A stretch of DNA of 64,000 nucleotides from Exiguobacterium aurantiacum (GTDB lineage Bacteria; Bacillota; Bacilli; Exiguobacteriales; Exiguobacteriaceae): the NCBI RefSeq assembly GCF_024362205.1, contig NZ_CP101462.1, positions 2,407,001-2,471,000 of the forward strand, written 5' to 3'. Of this stretch, positions 23,812 through 32,906 are shown in pieces. Every line of letters starts with the position of its first letter. Positions within the stretch are counted from its first letter, which is position 1. The notes beneath the pieces were generated by a model, which saw only the letters and a list, made by a program, of their open reading frames with translations, did no database searches and was not told where the DNA came from. A program made the translations under genes and the position numbers.

Positions 23812-25556
23812 GACGCATCCGCCTCCTTCACGGCCGGGAAACGCATAACGATACGAAATCCGCCTGTCTCTGGTGTAGCCAACATAAACTGAGCCTCCCG
23901 ATTATAGTTTAACATGAGTCGATCGCGAATGTTCTTTAAACCGGTACCTTCTGCCCCATGAACCGGCGCTGTCGACAACTCAATCCGTTCTTGTAGGGCA
24001 TCGAGCTCTCGAACGGGGATGGGCCGCCCACTATTCTCGCAACGGATGACGAGGTCTGTCCCGGATTGCTGAACGTGCAGGGAGAATCGGTTCGCCTCCG
24101 TTGACCCATCCCGCTCGAATCCGTGTTTGAAAAAGTTCTCGGCGAGCGGTTGGAGAATCATCTTCGGTACGATCAAATCGAGCAACGCGTCCGGGACGTC
24201 GATTTCGACTTCGAACTGTTCCGGAAAACGGACTTGCTGAAGCCGGACGTATGAATTGAGATGATCGACTTCGCGTTTGAGCGTCACCATCGATTCGTCC
24301 GGATGCATCGTGTACCGCATCATCGAGGATAGCTGCGTGATCAGACGATATACCGTCTTGCCATCTCCTTTCAACGCGAGCGTCCCGATTGACTGCAAGG
24401 CGTTGAACAGGAAGTGTGGGTTCGTCTGAGCTTGGAGCGCCCTCAGCTCATTCGTCCGATTTTCGAGCGCCAATCGATACTCGCGTTGAATCAAATCATC
24501 AATCCGTTCAATCATCCGCTTGAATTGTCGTCCGAGCACGCCGAACTCATCATTTCCGAGGGAATCGAATGAGACTGTCATATCCCCTTGTTCGATTCGC
24601 CAAATGTTCGACGTGAGCGTCTTGATCGGTGTCGTCAAACGCATCGATGCGTAGGTCGCCCCAATCAACGCCAACACGAGCGACACCATCCCGACGACAA
24701 ATACGATGAACGACGTCCGTGAAGCCGGCTCGGTCAACAGACGGTCCGGAATTGATTTCCCGATGTAAAACGTCTGATTCTCAAACTCGAACGACTTGAC
24801 GATACGGTGGTGCTTCCCATCGCTCGACAGCGAGTTCGTCGATACGTTCTGCGGAATCTCGCCATCCCCGAGTTGAGCGAAGACTTGATTGCCGCCCCCG
24901 ACGAACCAGAGACTCTCGCTCGGGTTATTCTGTAGCGAGGCGAGCTGGCCGGTGAAGACGTCCTCGGGGATATCAATCGACAAAATCGCGAGTGGCTGGT
25001 CCGTCTCAATCTTATCGAGTCGGAAATGGAGCGTGACGACCTCTTCTTCTGAGACGAGCGGACCGAAATCATGATACGGCACGAGCGGATGTGAGGCCTC
25101 GAGCAGGACGCGACTCTCTTCGTACTTCAACAACTGCTGCTGAATCGCGCTCGGTTGTCTCTTCGATCGCGGCGACACTTTCATTTTATAGGCGGCGAAC
25201 GAGTCCATGTCCTCGAGCATAAGCAATTGAATCTGGGCGACGTCTTCCCGGGACAAATACATGCCGAGGAGCGCCCGTCGTACCTCGAGTTCAGTTTGTT
25301 CGAGCGACAGTCCCGGGCCGTACTCGAGAATATCGAGCACATCCCGATTCGCATACAGACTGGTCGGCAAGCGGCTCAAGTCCGAGACATACCGTTCCAT
25401 CTGTAGTGTGCCTCGCTCAAGCGACCATTCCGTGAGCTGAAGCCCCCGTTCCCGCTCCCGGTCTTTGACGTACCAAAAGGAAATGATCGTCGCCAAAATG
25501 ACGGGAACGATAATCGTCAATGCGATCATTCCCGTCAGCTTCGTCCGAATGCTCAT
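23808..25556 (-). CDS. Sensor histidine kinase, YesM/LytS family
   Basis: A 582-residue kinase. Membrane segments at about 8-30 and 283-304 enclose a 250-residue extracellular dCache-like sensor domain. A HAMP domain (about 305-357) and a His_kinase domain follow, with H381 in QTNPHFLFNALQS, then a HATPase domain with GTGLKNIRDRL near the end. GAGGAGG precedes the ATG. The promoter has a perfect TATAAT -10 and a perfect cre, so the whole TCS-deoD unit is probably repressed by CcpA when preferred sugars are present. Confidence 0.92.
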   Translation of the reverse strand: MSIRTKLTGMIALTIIVPVILATIISFWYVKDRERERGLQLTEWSLERGTLQMERYVSDLSRLPTSLYANRDVLDILEYGPGLSLEQTELEVRRALLGMYLSREDVAQIQLLMLEDMDSFAAYKMKVSPRSKRQPSAIQQQLLKYEESRVLLEASHPLVPYHDFGPLVSEEEVVTLHFRLDKIETDQPLAILSIDIPEDVFTGQLASLQNNPSESLWFVGGGNQVFAQLGDGEIPQNVSTNSLSSDGKHHRIVKSFEFENQTFYIGKSIPDRLLTEPASRTSFIVFVVGMVSLVLALIGATYASMRLTTPIKTLTSNIWRIEQGDMTVSFDSLGNDEFGVLGRQFKRMIERIDDLIQREYRLALENRTNELRALQAQTNPHFLFNALQSIGTLALKGDGKTVYRLITQLSSMMRYTMHPDESMVTLKREVDHLNSYVRLQQVRFPEQFEVEIDVPDALLDLIVPKMILQPLAENFFKHGFERDGSTEANRFSLHVQQSGTDLVIRCENSGRPIPVRELDALQERIELSTAPVHGAEGTGLKNIRDRLMLNYNREAQFMLATPETGGFRIVMRFPAVKEADAS

Positions 25557-25579
25557 CCACGTATCGCCTCCTCGCTGTC

Positions 25580-25585
25580 ATTATA
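25580..25585 (-). promoter_or_regulatory. -10 box of the YesMN-like TCS operon
   Basis: TATAAT consensus on the minus strand, 24 nt upstream of the sensor start codon; the -35 region is replaced by the cre element. Confidence 0.7.
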
Positions 25586-25594
25586 TCACGGCTT

Positions 25595-25609
25595 ATGCAA
25601 GCGTTTGCA
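25595..25609 (-). promoter_or_regulatory. Perfect cre site in the TCS promoter
   Basis: ATGCAAGCGTTTGCA matches WTGNAANCGNWNNCW at every position, contains a TGCAAnCGnTTGCA-like palindrome, and covers the -35 region. Confidence 0.8.
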
Positions 25610-25620
25610 ATACTTGAAAA

Positions 25621-25656
25621 TAAAAAGGTCTATGACCTTTGTTCCGGCCATAAACC
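25621..25656 (-). terminator. Terminator after the M48 peptidase gene
   Basis: AGGTTTATGGcC / GgTCATAGACCT arms with TTTTTATTTTC on the minus strand. Confidence 0.85.
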
Positions 25657-25663
25657 TCGTTAT

Positions 25664-26863
25664 TTATTCGTATGATTGAATCAATTCGATGATGCCTGTC
25701 GGTTGCCCGGAGTCAGCTGCGAGTTCGGCCGGCGTCATGCCATCCTCGTTCTCAAGCGAGACGTCGGCGCCGTTCTCAAGCAACAACCCAACCGTATCGA
25801 TGTCCACGCCTTCATTATAGAGCAAGTTATGAAGCGGCGTGTCGCCGTATAAGTCTTGCGTGTTGACGTCAGCCCCGTCTGCCAATAAGGCCTCAAACTC
25901 TTCGTACGTTGCGGCGTTGTAGGCAAGTTCTTGAATCGGCTCTTCTGCCATGGCATCAAGCGAGCCGAACCCTTCTGAGAAGCCAGTCAATCCGTCGCTC
26001 GTGAACAACCAGGCGACAATGGCCACATTGACAATGACACTCAATACAATCGTCCCGATAATCGACCCTTTGACATACCCTGCCGTCTTGAAGACCGGAA
26101 CGTTCGTCTCACCGGCGTTCGTCGCGATGGCCGCAATTCGTTTCGGGAGTGGCGGATGTGTCGATAACAGCTCGCTCAACTTGGCGATAAATCCGTTCTC
26201 ACGACTCGCTTCATATAAGTAGTCAAACTCGCTCACTTCTTTTGCCAATTTCCCACCGATGGCAAGAATCGTGAGGGCACGTTTCGATGCCGATTGGTCT
26301 TGAATATGATGAGCTGCCATGCGGTCACACGTAAACTCACAGGCACGTGAGTAGGCCGACCCTAAAAACGGGATCCAGCCGCCGAGCATCATGGCCCACT
26401 GTTTTTGGACGTGATTACGGCGAATGTGTGCCAACTCATGGGCGATGACAAACTCAACTTCTTTCGTGTAGCCATCACGTGACAACTCGACGATATCCGA
26501 ATACAAGATGACCATGTTCTTTTGGAAGAAACGGGTCGCGAAAGCATTCAAGACGCCCCCGGCTTGAAGAATGTAGACGTCCGGGAGTAAGCGAATCCCC
26601 ATCTCTTGCCCGACACGCTGATAGGTCTGATATAAGTCGGCGAATTGACGCTCCGTCACTTTGACGCCGTTCGTGCGAATATATCCGATTTGTAGCCAGT
26701 GCGTGAACAGTGACAACGCCAAAATCGTTCCGATAATCCATAAAAAGATGCCGAGCGAGGCAATCGTGAAGACAATTCCTAAAATTATCGTCAACACGCT
26801 GGCTGCGACGAGTAGTCCAAAATACAGCTTTTCGTTCTTATGTACCAATTGCGATTGTTTCAT
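25664..26863 (-). CDS. M48 family metallopeptidase with C-terminal ankyrin repeats
   Basis: A 399-residue membrane zinc protease. Two helices (about 13-35 and 36-55) precede an HtpX/Ste24-type domain with H142-E143-x-x-H146 (IAHELAHIRRNH) and the later ACEFTCDRMA glutamate. Another membrane helix is near 262-283. The last ~75 residues form about two ankyrin repeats (GDTPLHNLLYNEGVD, LLLENGADVSLENEDGMTPAEL). The ATG at 26863 has GAAGGGGATTTTTAC before it. The added ankyrin tail is unusual for the family and may recruit partners or substrates. Confidence 0.9.
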   Translation of the reverse strand: MKQSQLVHKNEKLYFGLLVAASVLTIILGIVFTIASLGIFLWIIGTILALSLFTHWLQIGYIRTNGVKVTERQFADLYQTYQRVGQEMGIRLLPDVYILQAGGVLNAFATRFFQKNMVILYSDIVELSRDGYTKEVEFVIAHELAHIRRNHVQKQWAMMLGGWIPFLGSAYSRACEFTCDRMAAHHIQDQSASKRALTILAIGGKLAKEVSEFDYLYEASRENGFIAKLSELLSTHPPLPKRIAAIATNAGETNVPVFKTAGYVKGSIIGTIVLSVIVNVAIVAWLFTSDGLTGFSEGFGSLDAMAEEPIQELAYNAATYEEFEALLADGADVNTQDLYGDTPLHNLLYNEGVDIDTVGLLLENGADVSLENEDGMTPAELAADSGQPTGIIELIQSYE

Positions 26864-26896
26864 GTAAAAATCCCCTTCATTTTCCATATGCATTCC

Positions 26897-26924
26897 ATTA
26901 TACCGGATAATTGGAAGAGGACAA
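26897..26924 (-). promoter_or_regulatory. Predicted promoter of the M48 peptidase gene
   Basis: TTGTCC and TATAAT with 16-nt spacing, 34 nt upstream of the chosen start. Confidence 0.55.
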
Positions 26925-26925
26925 T

Positions 26926-26963
26926 AAAAAAATAGAAACCGACATGTACGTCAGTTTCTATTT
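26926..26963 (-). terminator. Terminator of the aldose dehydrogenase-like gene
   Basis: AATAGAAACtGAC / GTCgGTTTCTATT stem with T7 on the minus strand; the stop codon lies within its upstream arm. Confidence 0.88.
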
Positions 26964-28073
26964 GATGGTCAAGCGATACAGTTGATCGTCCTCATTGCTC
27001 GGATTCCCGCGTCCGTCTGTGTTGTTCGTGATGAAGTAGAGCTCACCGTCTCCTAACCAGACGTCACGGATGCGCCCTCTATCCTCGACGAGCGGAGTGA
27101 CCTCTTTCGTCTCTCGGTCGATGGCGACGAGGCGATTTCCGCGAAGCGTCGCCATATAAACGTAACGATCATCCGCCGCGATTCCCGAAGGGGCCCACGA
27201 CGTCTCTCCGACCTCGAACCACGGTGTCTCGAGACCTTCTTGTTTCTCGTTCGCCTCAATAAGCGGCCAGCCGTAATTGTTGCCCTGCTCGAGAATGTTC
27301 ACTTCATCGTGACCGGACGCCCCATGTTCACTTGCATAGAGCGTGTCCTCAATTTTCGTCAATCCTTGGGGATTGCGGTGGCCGGACGAATAAATCCAAT
27401 CGTCAGGTTCGCCGCCGCCAGACAACGGCACCCGTAACACTTTCCCGGCGATCGACGTCTCGTCTTGAGCCAGCTCCGGAACGAGCGCGTCTCCCGTTGT
27501 GACCCAAAGTACGTCACCATCGAGCAATAAACGTCCTCCGTTATGGAACTGGGCCCCTGGAATCTCATCGAGCACAACCGCCGTCTCTTCAAACTGATCG
27601 CCATCCCACGTCAACTCGACGACCCGGTTACGTACGTCCCCGGGTGTCCCATACGTGTGATAGGCGTACACTTGTCGCGATGTCGCGAAGTCTGTCGTCA
27701 AGGCCAAGCCGAGTAGACCGCCCTCCCCGATTTCGAGCACATCTTCTTCGAGGATAACTGATTGCCGGTCAAGATTCCCGTCCGCATCGATGACGGCGAT
27801 TGTGCCGCCGCGTTCCGAGATGAGCCACCCATCATCGGTCTGCGCGATTGACCACGGTGCCTCTAACTGTTCGACGACAGATTCGTTTGCTCCAATCACC
27901 AACGGTTCGTCTGTTTCTGAAGGCGCTTCGTCGGATGGTGCTTCTTCAGTCGGTGCTTGCTCTTGCTCGGCCGCCTCTTCAACCGGTGTTTCGTCCGGTG
28001 TCGATGCGTCCTCAGACTCCGACGCACAACCCGCCAGCACGATAAGTGACAACATGAGGATCCATCGTTTCAA
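26958..28073 (-). CDS. PQQ-type aldose sugar dehydrogenase-like lipoprotein
   Basis: A 371-residue secreted lipoprotein with lipobox LAGC (C16). An acidic, Pro/Glu/Ser-rich spacer (about 18-55) leads to a six-bladed propeller of the glucose/sorbosone dehydrogenase family (YliI-like). Family segments include FHNGGRLLL, HRNPQGL, SEHGASGHDEVN and NNYGWP. Related soluble enzymes oxidise aldoses with PQQ, but no PQQ-synthesis genes are in this window, so the activity and cofactor supply are uncertain. Confidence 0.88.
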   Translation of the reverse strand: MKRWILMLSLIVLAGCASESEDASTPDETPVEEAAEQEQAPTEEAPSDEAPSETDEPLVIGANESVVEQLEAPWSIAQTDDGWLISERGGTIAVIDADGNLDRQSVILEEDVLEIGEGGLLGLALTTDFATSRQVYAYHTYGTPGDVRNRVVELTWDGDQFEETAVVLDEIPGAQFHNGGRLLLDGDVLWVTTGDALVPELAQDETSIAGKVLRVPLSGGGEPDDWIYSSGHRNPQGLTKIEDTLYASEHGASGHDEVNILEQGNNYGWPLIEANEKQEGLETPWFEVGETSWAPSGIAADDRYVYMATLRGNRLVAIDRETKEVTPLVEDRGRIRDVWLGDGELYFITNNTDGRGNPSNEDDQLYRLTIK

Positions 28074-28108
28074 TAGGAACGCCTCCTTTTCACCATCATA
28101 CCTTGTCT

Positions 28109-29569
28109 TTAGTTGTCGCGTGAAGGTTCGGGTGGGCTAGCCGGTAAGCGAAGCGCAATCAACAGCGCGATGAACGCGGCGAGTGCCGCCCCGATGAAGA
28201 CGGTATTCAAGCCTGTGGCGATGAGTTGCTCGCCTTGGAGCCGGACCGTGGCGTCTAACGTCTCGGTGACACTTCGATTGAAGAACGATTCGAGCGAGGC
28301 GCCGCTCAACGTCTCGTCGTTCCGGAATCCGTTCAAAACGATGAAGTTGAAGAGCGCTCCGAACACGGCGACGCCGAGCGTCTGTCCGACCGTACTTAAA
28401 AATGAGTTCGCCGCTGTTGCCGTACCGCGCTGTCGATACGACACGACCGTCTGCAACACGACGATGAACATCGGTTGCGACAAACCGAAACCGACACCGA
28501 TAATGGCGACGGCGAGATAGACGAACAAGTCCGAGCTCGATTGTGTGAGCAACGTCAAAATGATTGTTCCCAGCAACAACAAGCTCATCCCCGTCACAGC
28601 ACGACGCCGCGGTGAGGCTGCGCCGAGTGTGCGACCTCCGATAATCGACGTGAACGTCCATGCGACCGAGAGCGGCATCAACATGAATCCAGCTTCGGTC
28701 GCCGATTTTCCAAGGACGGCCTGGGCCCAAATCGGGATATAGGCCGACATCGAGACGAGCACCCATGCCGCGAAGAAGACGGCACCATTGATGGATGCGA
28801 TAATCGGTTGTTTCAACAGATCGAGCGGCAATAACGGTGTTTTCGCACGTCGCTCTGATAAAAAGAAACTGGTGAGCAACACGACACTGAACACGGCACT
28901 GACAACAATCGATGGCGTCCAGACGTTCGTCTCGCTGAAGGTGATTAAGCCGTACAGAAACGCCGTCGTCCCAAACGCGAACAAGAGCGCCCCTTTGACG
29001 TCGATCCGCTCCGTCGTCTCGGTCACCGTCTCTTTATAGAAGACAATGATCATGATGAACGATAACAGCGCGAATGGCACGTTCAACAGGAAGACGTAAC
29101 GCCAAGACAACGTCTCGACCAAGAACCCGCCGATGACCGGCCCGAGCACGCCCGAGACGCCCCACACGGCGCTTAAGATGCCTTGAATCTTGCCGCGCTC
29201 CTCATACTTGTACAAATCGCCGATGATGGTCATCGAGATGGGCAATACCGCACCGGCACCCAGCCCTTGGAGCGCCCGGAAGATAATCAATTGCTCCATC
29301 GACGTGGCGAGTCCGCAAAGAAGTGAGGCGAGCGTGAACAAACCGATTCCGAACAATAGGACTCGCTTACGACCGAACAAATCGGCCACTTTTCCATAAA
29401 TCGGTGTCGACACTGCCGTGAACAACAAGAAGGCGGCGAACACCCAACTCACGAGGGCGGCCCCGTTCAATTCGCTCGCGATGACCGGCGTCGCGACGGA
29501 GACGACCGTCCCTTCAATCGCCGCTAAAAAAGTCGCCAACAACAGCGCGACCGTGACATTCTTTCTCAT
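28109..29569 (-). CDS. MFS multidrug transporter, EmrB/QacA (DHA2, 14-helix) family
   Basis: A 486-residue exporter with 14 predicted helices. Motif C-like GVSGVLGPVIGGFL in helix 5 marks drug/proton antiporters, and FLAAIEGTVVSVATPVI in helix 1 is the DHA2 signature region. The ATG at 29569 is chosen because GGGGAG lies 9 nt upstream; an in-frame ATG directly after that site is too close. It stands alone between the Nos cluster terminator and the dehydrogenase gene. The substrate is unknown. Confidence 0.9.
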   Translation of the reverse strand: MRKNVTVALLLATFLAAIEGTVVSVATPVIASELNGAALVSWVFAAFLLFTAVSTPIYGKVADLFGRKRVLLFGIGLFTLASLLCGLATSMEQLIIFRALQGLGAGAVLPISMTIIGDLYKYEERGKIQGILSAVWGVSGVLGPVIGGFLVETLSWRYVFLLNVPFALLSFIMIIVFYKETVTETTERIDVKGALLFAFGTTAFLYGLITFSETNVWTPSIVVSAVFSVVLLTSFFLSERRAKTPLLPLDLLKQPIIASINGAVFFAAWVLVSMSAYIPIWAQAVLGKSATEAGFMLMPLSVAWTFTSIIGGRTLGAASPRRRAVTGMSLLLLGTIILTLLTQSSSDLFVYLAVAIIGVGFGLSQPMFIVVLQTVVSYRQRGTATAANSFLSTVGQTLGVAVFGALFNFIVLNGFRNDETLSGASLESFFNRSVTETLDATVRLQGEQLIATGLNTVFIGAALAAFIALLIALRLPASPPEPSRDN

Positions 29570-29584
29570 TTGTTTCATCTCCCC

Positions 29585-29621
29585 AAAAAAATAGTGGTGC
29601 CGGAAGGTTCCGAGCACCACT
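29585..29621 (-). terminator. Terminator of the nosDLYF operon
   Basis: AGTGGTGCtCGGAA / TTCCGgCACCACT stem with ATTTTTTT on the minus strand. Confidence 0.92.
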
Positions 29622-29632
29622 TCAACTGTCTA

Positions 29633-30352
29633 TTATTTTGTGCGAGCGACGCCCGTTTGACAAGCCTCAACTTCCGATTCGAAAAAGAAACGTTTGATTT
29701 CAGCATAGGCCGCCGCTTCGTCCGTGACGAGGACGCGACCGGCGAGCCGACCGCCCTTGAGCATCCATACCTCGTCAGCGAGCATCGCCGCAACGTCGAG
29801 CTGGTGTGTTGAACAGACGATCGTCGCCCCGCGCTCAGCTTCTTGCCGCAATAAGCCACCGAGCAGACGCATCCAAGTCGGATCGAGTCCGTTCGTCGGT
29901 TCATCGAGGAGTAGGATGTCTGGTTTCGTCACGAGCGCCTGCGCCAGCAAGAGACGTTGACGCATCCCTTTTGACAACTTCCCGACGTCCTGACTTCTCA
30001 ATCCGTCGAGACCGATGCGCTTCAATAGTGCCAAATCCGGCTTCACACCTTGCCACAATGCGTAGTAGGCGTAGGTTTCACCTACGGTCCAAGACGGTTC
30101 GAACGCAAAGTCGTCTGGCATGTATCCAAACGTCTGATGGTACGCCTTGCCGTCATCGATTGTCAGACCGTTCAAGGACACGCTCCCGACGCTTGGGGAA
30201 ATCGTTCCGTTCATGAGATTCAACAGCGTCGACTTCCCAGCACCGTTGCTGCCACATAAAGCGACGACCTGACCTGAAGCGATCATTCCGTCAAGCGGAT
30301 GGAGCGCCCATGACTCGCCGTAGCGTTTCCCTACTTGATTAAGCTGAATCAT
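29633..30352 (-). CDS. nosF: ABC transporter ATPase, NosF-like
   Basis: A 239-residue ATPase with Walker A GSNGAGKST, signature LSKGMRQRL and Walker B ILLLDEPTNGLD. It lies in the order nosD-nosL-nosY-nosF and overlaps the permease gene by 14 nt. In N2O-reducing bacteria NosFY powers NosD to deliver copper or sulfur for the copper centres of NosZ. No nosZ is present here, so its cuproenzyme partner is unknown. The name rests mainly on the nosD/nosL context. Confidence 0.82.
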   Translation of the reverse strand: MIQLNQVGKRYGESWALHPLDGMIASGQVVALCGSNGAGKSTLLNLMNGTISPSVGSVSLNGLTIDDGKAYHQTFGYMPDDFAFEPSWTVGETYAYYALWQGVKPDLALLKRIGLDGLRSQDVGKLSKGMRQRLLLAQALVTKPDILLLDEPTNGLDPTWMRLLGGLLRQEAERGATIVCSTHQLDVAAMLADEVWMLKGGRLAGRVLVTDEAAAYAEIKRFFFESEVEACQTGVARTK

Positions 30353-31142
30353 GTCGACCCTCCCGTCTTAACCACCAAGCTGCCGCGCCCAATAGACTGA
30401 GAATGCCCCCGACGATCGTCGCACCGACGACGGCCGTACCGACCGTTCCGTCGAGCCAACCAATAAACGTCTCATAGATGGCCCCGAACAAATCGGGTGC
30501 CGCCAATACTGCACTCACCCAGACGCGCAACAGCTCAAATCCGTTCAAGAAAAGGGCACCGACCATCGCTTCCGCCTGAACCCCGTACGGCATCCACGCG
30601 ATGACACTGACGAGCACCGTCGGCCATAACAAAATCAAGACAATCCAAACGAGGAAAGACATGAGGACGGCTTGAAGCCGATTTCGACCGATGACGCCAA
30701 CGAATGTCCCGAGCGCCGCCCCATACGCGATGAGTCCGAGCGAATATGCCCATAGGACGACCCACGTCTTGAGAGGCATCGATACGAAGAATGATGAGAG
30801 CGCATAGGCGAGCGTGACAATCAAAGCCTGCGTCGCGAGAAAGGCGCTGTAACGCATCCAGACGAGTCGAAACATCGATAGCGGGTACGTCATCACTAGT
30901 CGCAACCGTTTCGACTCCCGTTCTCCACCCCACTGGAGCGCCGTCGTCAACATGACGAACAGGGGCATGACGAGGCCAATGATGGTGAGCAGTGTCGCGT
31001 TGACGTTCGTGTAGGCGGTCGCCACCGGCAGTGCTTGTCCGAGACCGCCGAGCAGCACGAGCGTCACCATCCAGGTGAACAGGAAGACGTAACTCTCTTT
31101 TTGACGTAACGTGCGCGACCACTCGATCCGCCACAGCATCAT
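30339..31142 (-). CDS. nosY: ABC-2 type permease, NosY-like
   Basis: A 267-residue integral membrane protein with six predicted helices and an N-terminal cytoplasmic segment MMLWRIEWSRTLRQKESY typical of ABC-2 permeases. Its ATG directly abuts the nosL stop (TAAATG), and its 3' end overlaps nosF. Together with NosF it should form the ATP-driven core that works with NosD outside the membrane. Confidence 0.82.
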   Translation of the reverse strand: MMLWRIEWSRTLRQKESYVFLFTWMVTLVLLGGLGQALPVATAYTNVNATLLTIIGLVMPLFVMLTTALQWGGERESKRLRLVMTYPLSMFRLVWMRYSAFLATQALIVTLAYALSSFFVSMPLKTWVVLWAYSLGLIAYGAALGTFVGVIGRNRLQAVLMSFLVWIVLILLWPTVLVSVIAWMPYGVQAEAMVGALFLNGFELLRVWVSAVLAAPDLFGAIYETFIGWLDGTVGTAVVGATIVGGILSLLGAAAWWLRREGRHDSA

Positions 31143-31688
31143 TTACTGTCCGTGGCCTTCTGACGAATCGCTATCACTCATCTTGTTGTCATCATCTGTG
31201 TGCATCTTTTTATGTTGTTTCATTTCTCCGCGTTCCCATGAATGGCTCTTCAAGTCGTCGAGGTCCATGACTGTGCCACCGTTCTCGTCCACGTAAGCCT
31301 CAGCATCCGCTGCCTTCGCGAACGAGACAATATTGTAAGCCATCGGTGTCTTCGACATCTTATCGTAAACGAACGCCCCTTCTTCGAGGTCGACCCATTC
31401 TTTCGTGTTGTAGTCTTTGACGTACATGGCCGCGATGTCTTCCTCCGTCTGTTCTGGATACCAGTCCCGCATCAAACAACCGATGTCATCGAACGCATAA
31501 CCTTTTCCGTTGTCCATGATCGCTTCGGCGGCGAACTGTTCGTCCATAATCTTCATGTTACACACAACGCATTCGGTCTCTCCCCATTTGATGTCGAACG
31601 GTTCCGCCGCTGCACTCGAACACGCGCCTAGTGCGAGCGTCAATCCTGACGCGGTAAGTAAGCCTGCCATCTTCTTATAAGTAATCAT
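31143..31688 (-). CDS. nosL: NosL copper-binding lipoprotein
   Basis: A 181-residue lipoprotein with signal peptide and lipobox LGAC near residue 23. The mature N-terminus carries C-x2-C-x-M (ECVVCNMKI), the Cu(I)-binding motif of NosL chaperones, followed by the family-typical FDDIGCLMRDW region. The C-terminal tail is His/Asp/Ser-rich (MKQHKKMHTDDDNKM) and may bind extra metal. The ATG at 31688 has GGGAGGAAACAAG before it and lies inside the end of nosD. It delivers copper outside the membrane. Confidence 0.92.
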   Translation of the reverse strand: MITYKKMAGLLTASGLTLALGACSSAAAEPFDIKWGETECVVCNMKIMDEQFAAEAIMDNGKGYAFDDIGCLMRDWYPEQTEEDIAAMYVKDYNTKEWVDLEEGAFVYDKMSKTPMAYNIVSFAKAADAEAYVDENGGTVMDLDDLKSHSWERGEMKQHKKMHTDDDNKMSDSDSSEGHGQ

Positions 31689-32862
31689 CTTGTTTCCTCC
31701 CAAATCGCCATAATAAAATCAATAATCCACTTAACACGGTCGCCCCGACTGTCCCTTGCCATTCCAACTCGAACGACGTCGCCCGCGGCGAAACATCGGT
31801 GAGCGTGACATCGTCGGGACTCCTGAGGACACGTTCGAGTACGGTCAGCCCTGGGGCCCCGTACAATAATTCAAACGCTTCATACGAATCAGCGAGCAAA
31901 AACAGATACGGGTCGGCCCGATACGGGATCTCGCTCTGCCCGTCCCGTGTCAAATCAAGTGTCTGCCCGCCCCAATCGTTCCCAACGATTACGTTATCGG
32001 CCGCTTCAAATGACACGACGGGATAACGATTGTTCGTCACATCGTTCCCGGTCAGCGTCATCCCGTTAGCCCGCTTTAAACGCAGGCCGATATCATTTCC
32101 GTTCACTCCATTATCGTGAATCGCTGTCCATTCCGACTTCTCGGCATAGATGCCGACACGGTTCCCATAGATCGCATTGGCGCGGATGCTCGTTTCAACC
32201 GCTTCGAACAACATGAGTCCCATCCCGCTCGCACCGACTTGGTCATAAATTTGTCCATTTTCGATGCGGACGCGTTCGGTCCCCATCACCATCGCGCCCG
32301 TTTCATTGTGGTGCAGGTTCGGTGACATAATCGAGACGTCCGTCGGGAACATGAGATGAATGCCGTACCGTGAGTTCGTGACGAGCGGTCGGACCAATTC
32401 GTGTCCGGTCCCATTTTCAATATAAATCCCGTCACGGACATGGTCGATGATAGCTCCTTTGATCACCGTCACTCCGCTATCGTGAACAGTGATTCCGTCT
32501 TCACGGCCCTTCCCCGTCACGTTCGGGCGAATCAATCGGACCCCGTAACTATCCTCGACAGCAATCCCGGTCCCGGCCGCCTCGATTGTGACATCGATGA
32601 CTTGATGGCCGAGTCCTACGATGAACACCGCGGGTCCCCTGGCCTGATCGCACTGCTCGATCTCGACGTTCTCGAGCACGGCCCCGGTCCCTTCAAGTTG
32701 AAATGCAGGGCGTTCGCAACTGCTAAATCGCTTTCCTTCGCCGTTAAACGTTTCGTTCGATTGAATCACAATTGGTGCTTCGAGCGGCACCGCCCCTGTA
32801 TCCGCATGTACTGCTGTGGGCGCGAAAAACCATAACACGAGTAACCAGCCTAGTCGTCTCAT
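31675..32862 (-). CDS. nosD: NosD parallel beta-helix copper-maturation protein
   Basis: A 395-residue exported protein. The signal peptide is MRRLGWLLVLWFFAPTAVHA; a CASH-type right-handed beta-helix follows with repeated N-x-I-G-N and GI/NG turns (YGIHLMFPTDVSIMSPNLHHN, IYGNRVGIYAEKS), and a C-terminal membrane anchor lies near 372-388. This is the standard NosD architecture. The ATG at 32862 follows GAGGAGGGG. It is the first gene of a four-gene operon that overlaps throughout. Confidence 0.9.
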   Translation of the reverse strand: MRRLGWLLVLWFFAPTAVHADTGAVPLEAPIVIQSNETFNGEGKRFSSCERPAFQLEGTGAVLENVEIEQCDQARGPAVFIVGLGHQVIDVTIEAAGTGIAVEDSYGVRLIRPNVTGKGREDGITVHDSGVTVIKGAIIDHVRDGIYIENGTGHELVRPLVTNSRYGIHLMFPTDVSIMSPNLHHNETGAMVMGTERVRIENGQIYDQVGASGMGLMLFEAVETSIRANAIYGNRVGIYAEKSEWTAIHDNGVNGNDIGLRLKRANGMTLTGNDVTNNRYPVVSFEAADNVIVGNDWGGQTLDLTRDGQSEIPYRADPYLFLLADSYEAFELLYGAPGLTVLERVLRSPDDVTLTDVSPRATSFELEWQGTVGATVLSGLLILLWRFGRKQDDYL

Positions 32863-32896
32863 AACCCCTCCTCTTGATGAATCGCTTACAAACCAT

Positions 32897-32902
32897 ATTG
32901 TA
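32897..32902 (-). promoter_or_regulatory. Predicted -10 box of nosD
   Basis: TACAAT on the minus strand, 35 nt upstream of the nosD start. Confidence 0.5.
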
Positions 32903-32906
32903 CGAA

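Noticed and set aside
29633-31142. ABC ATPase and permease as a drug exporter
   Set aside because: Overlapping linkage with NosL and NosD makes the NosFY assignment better supported.
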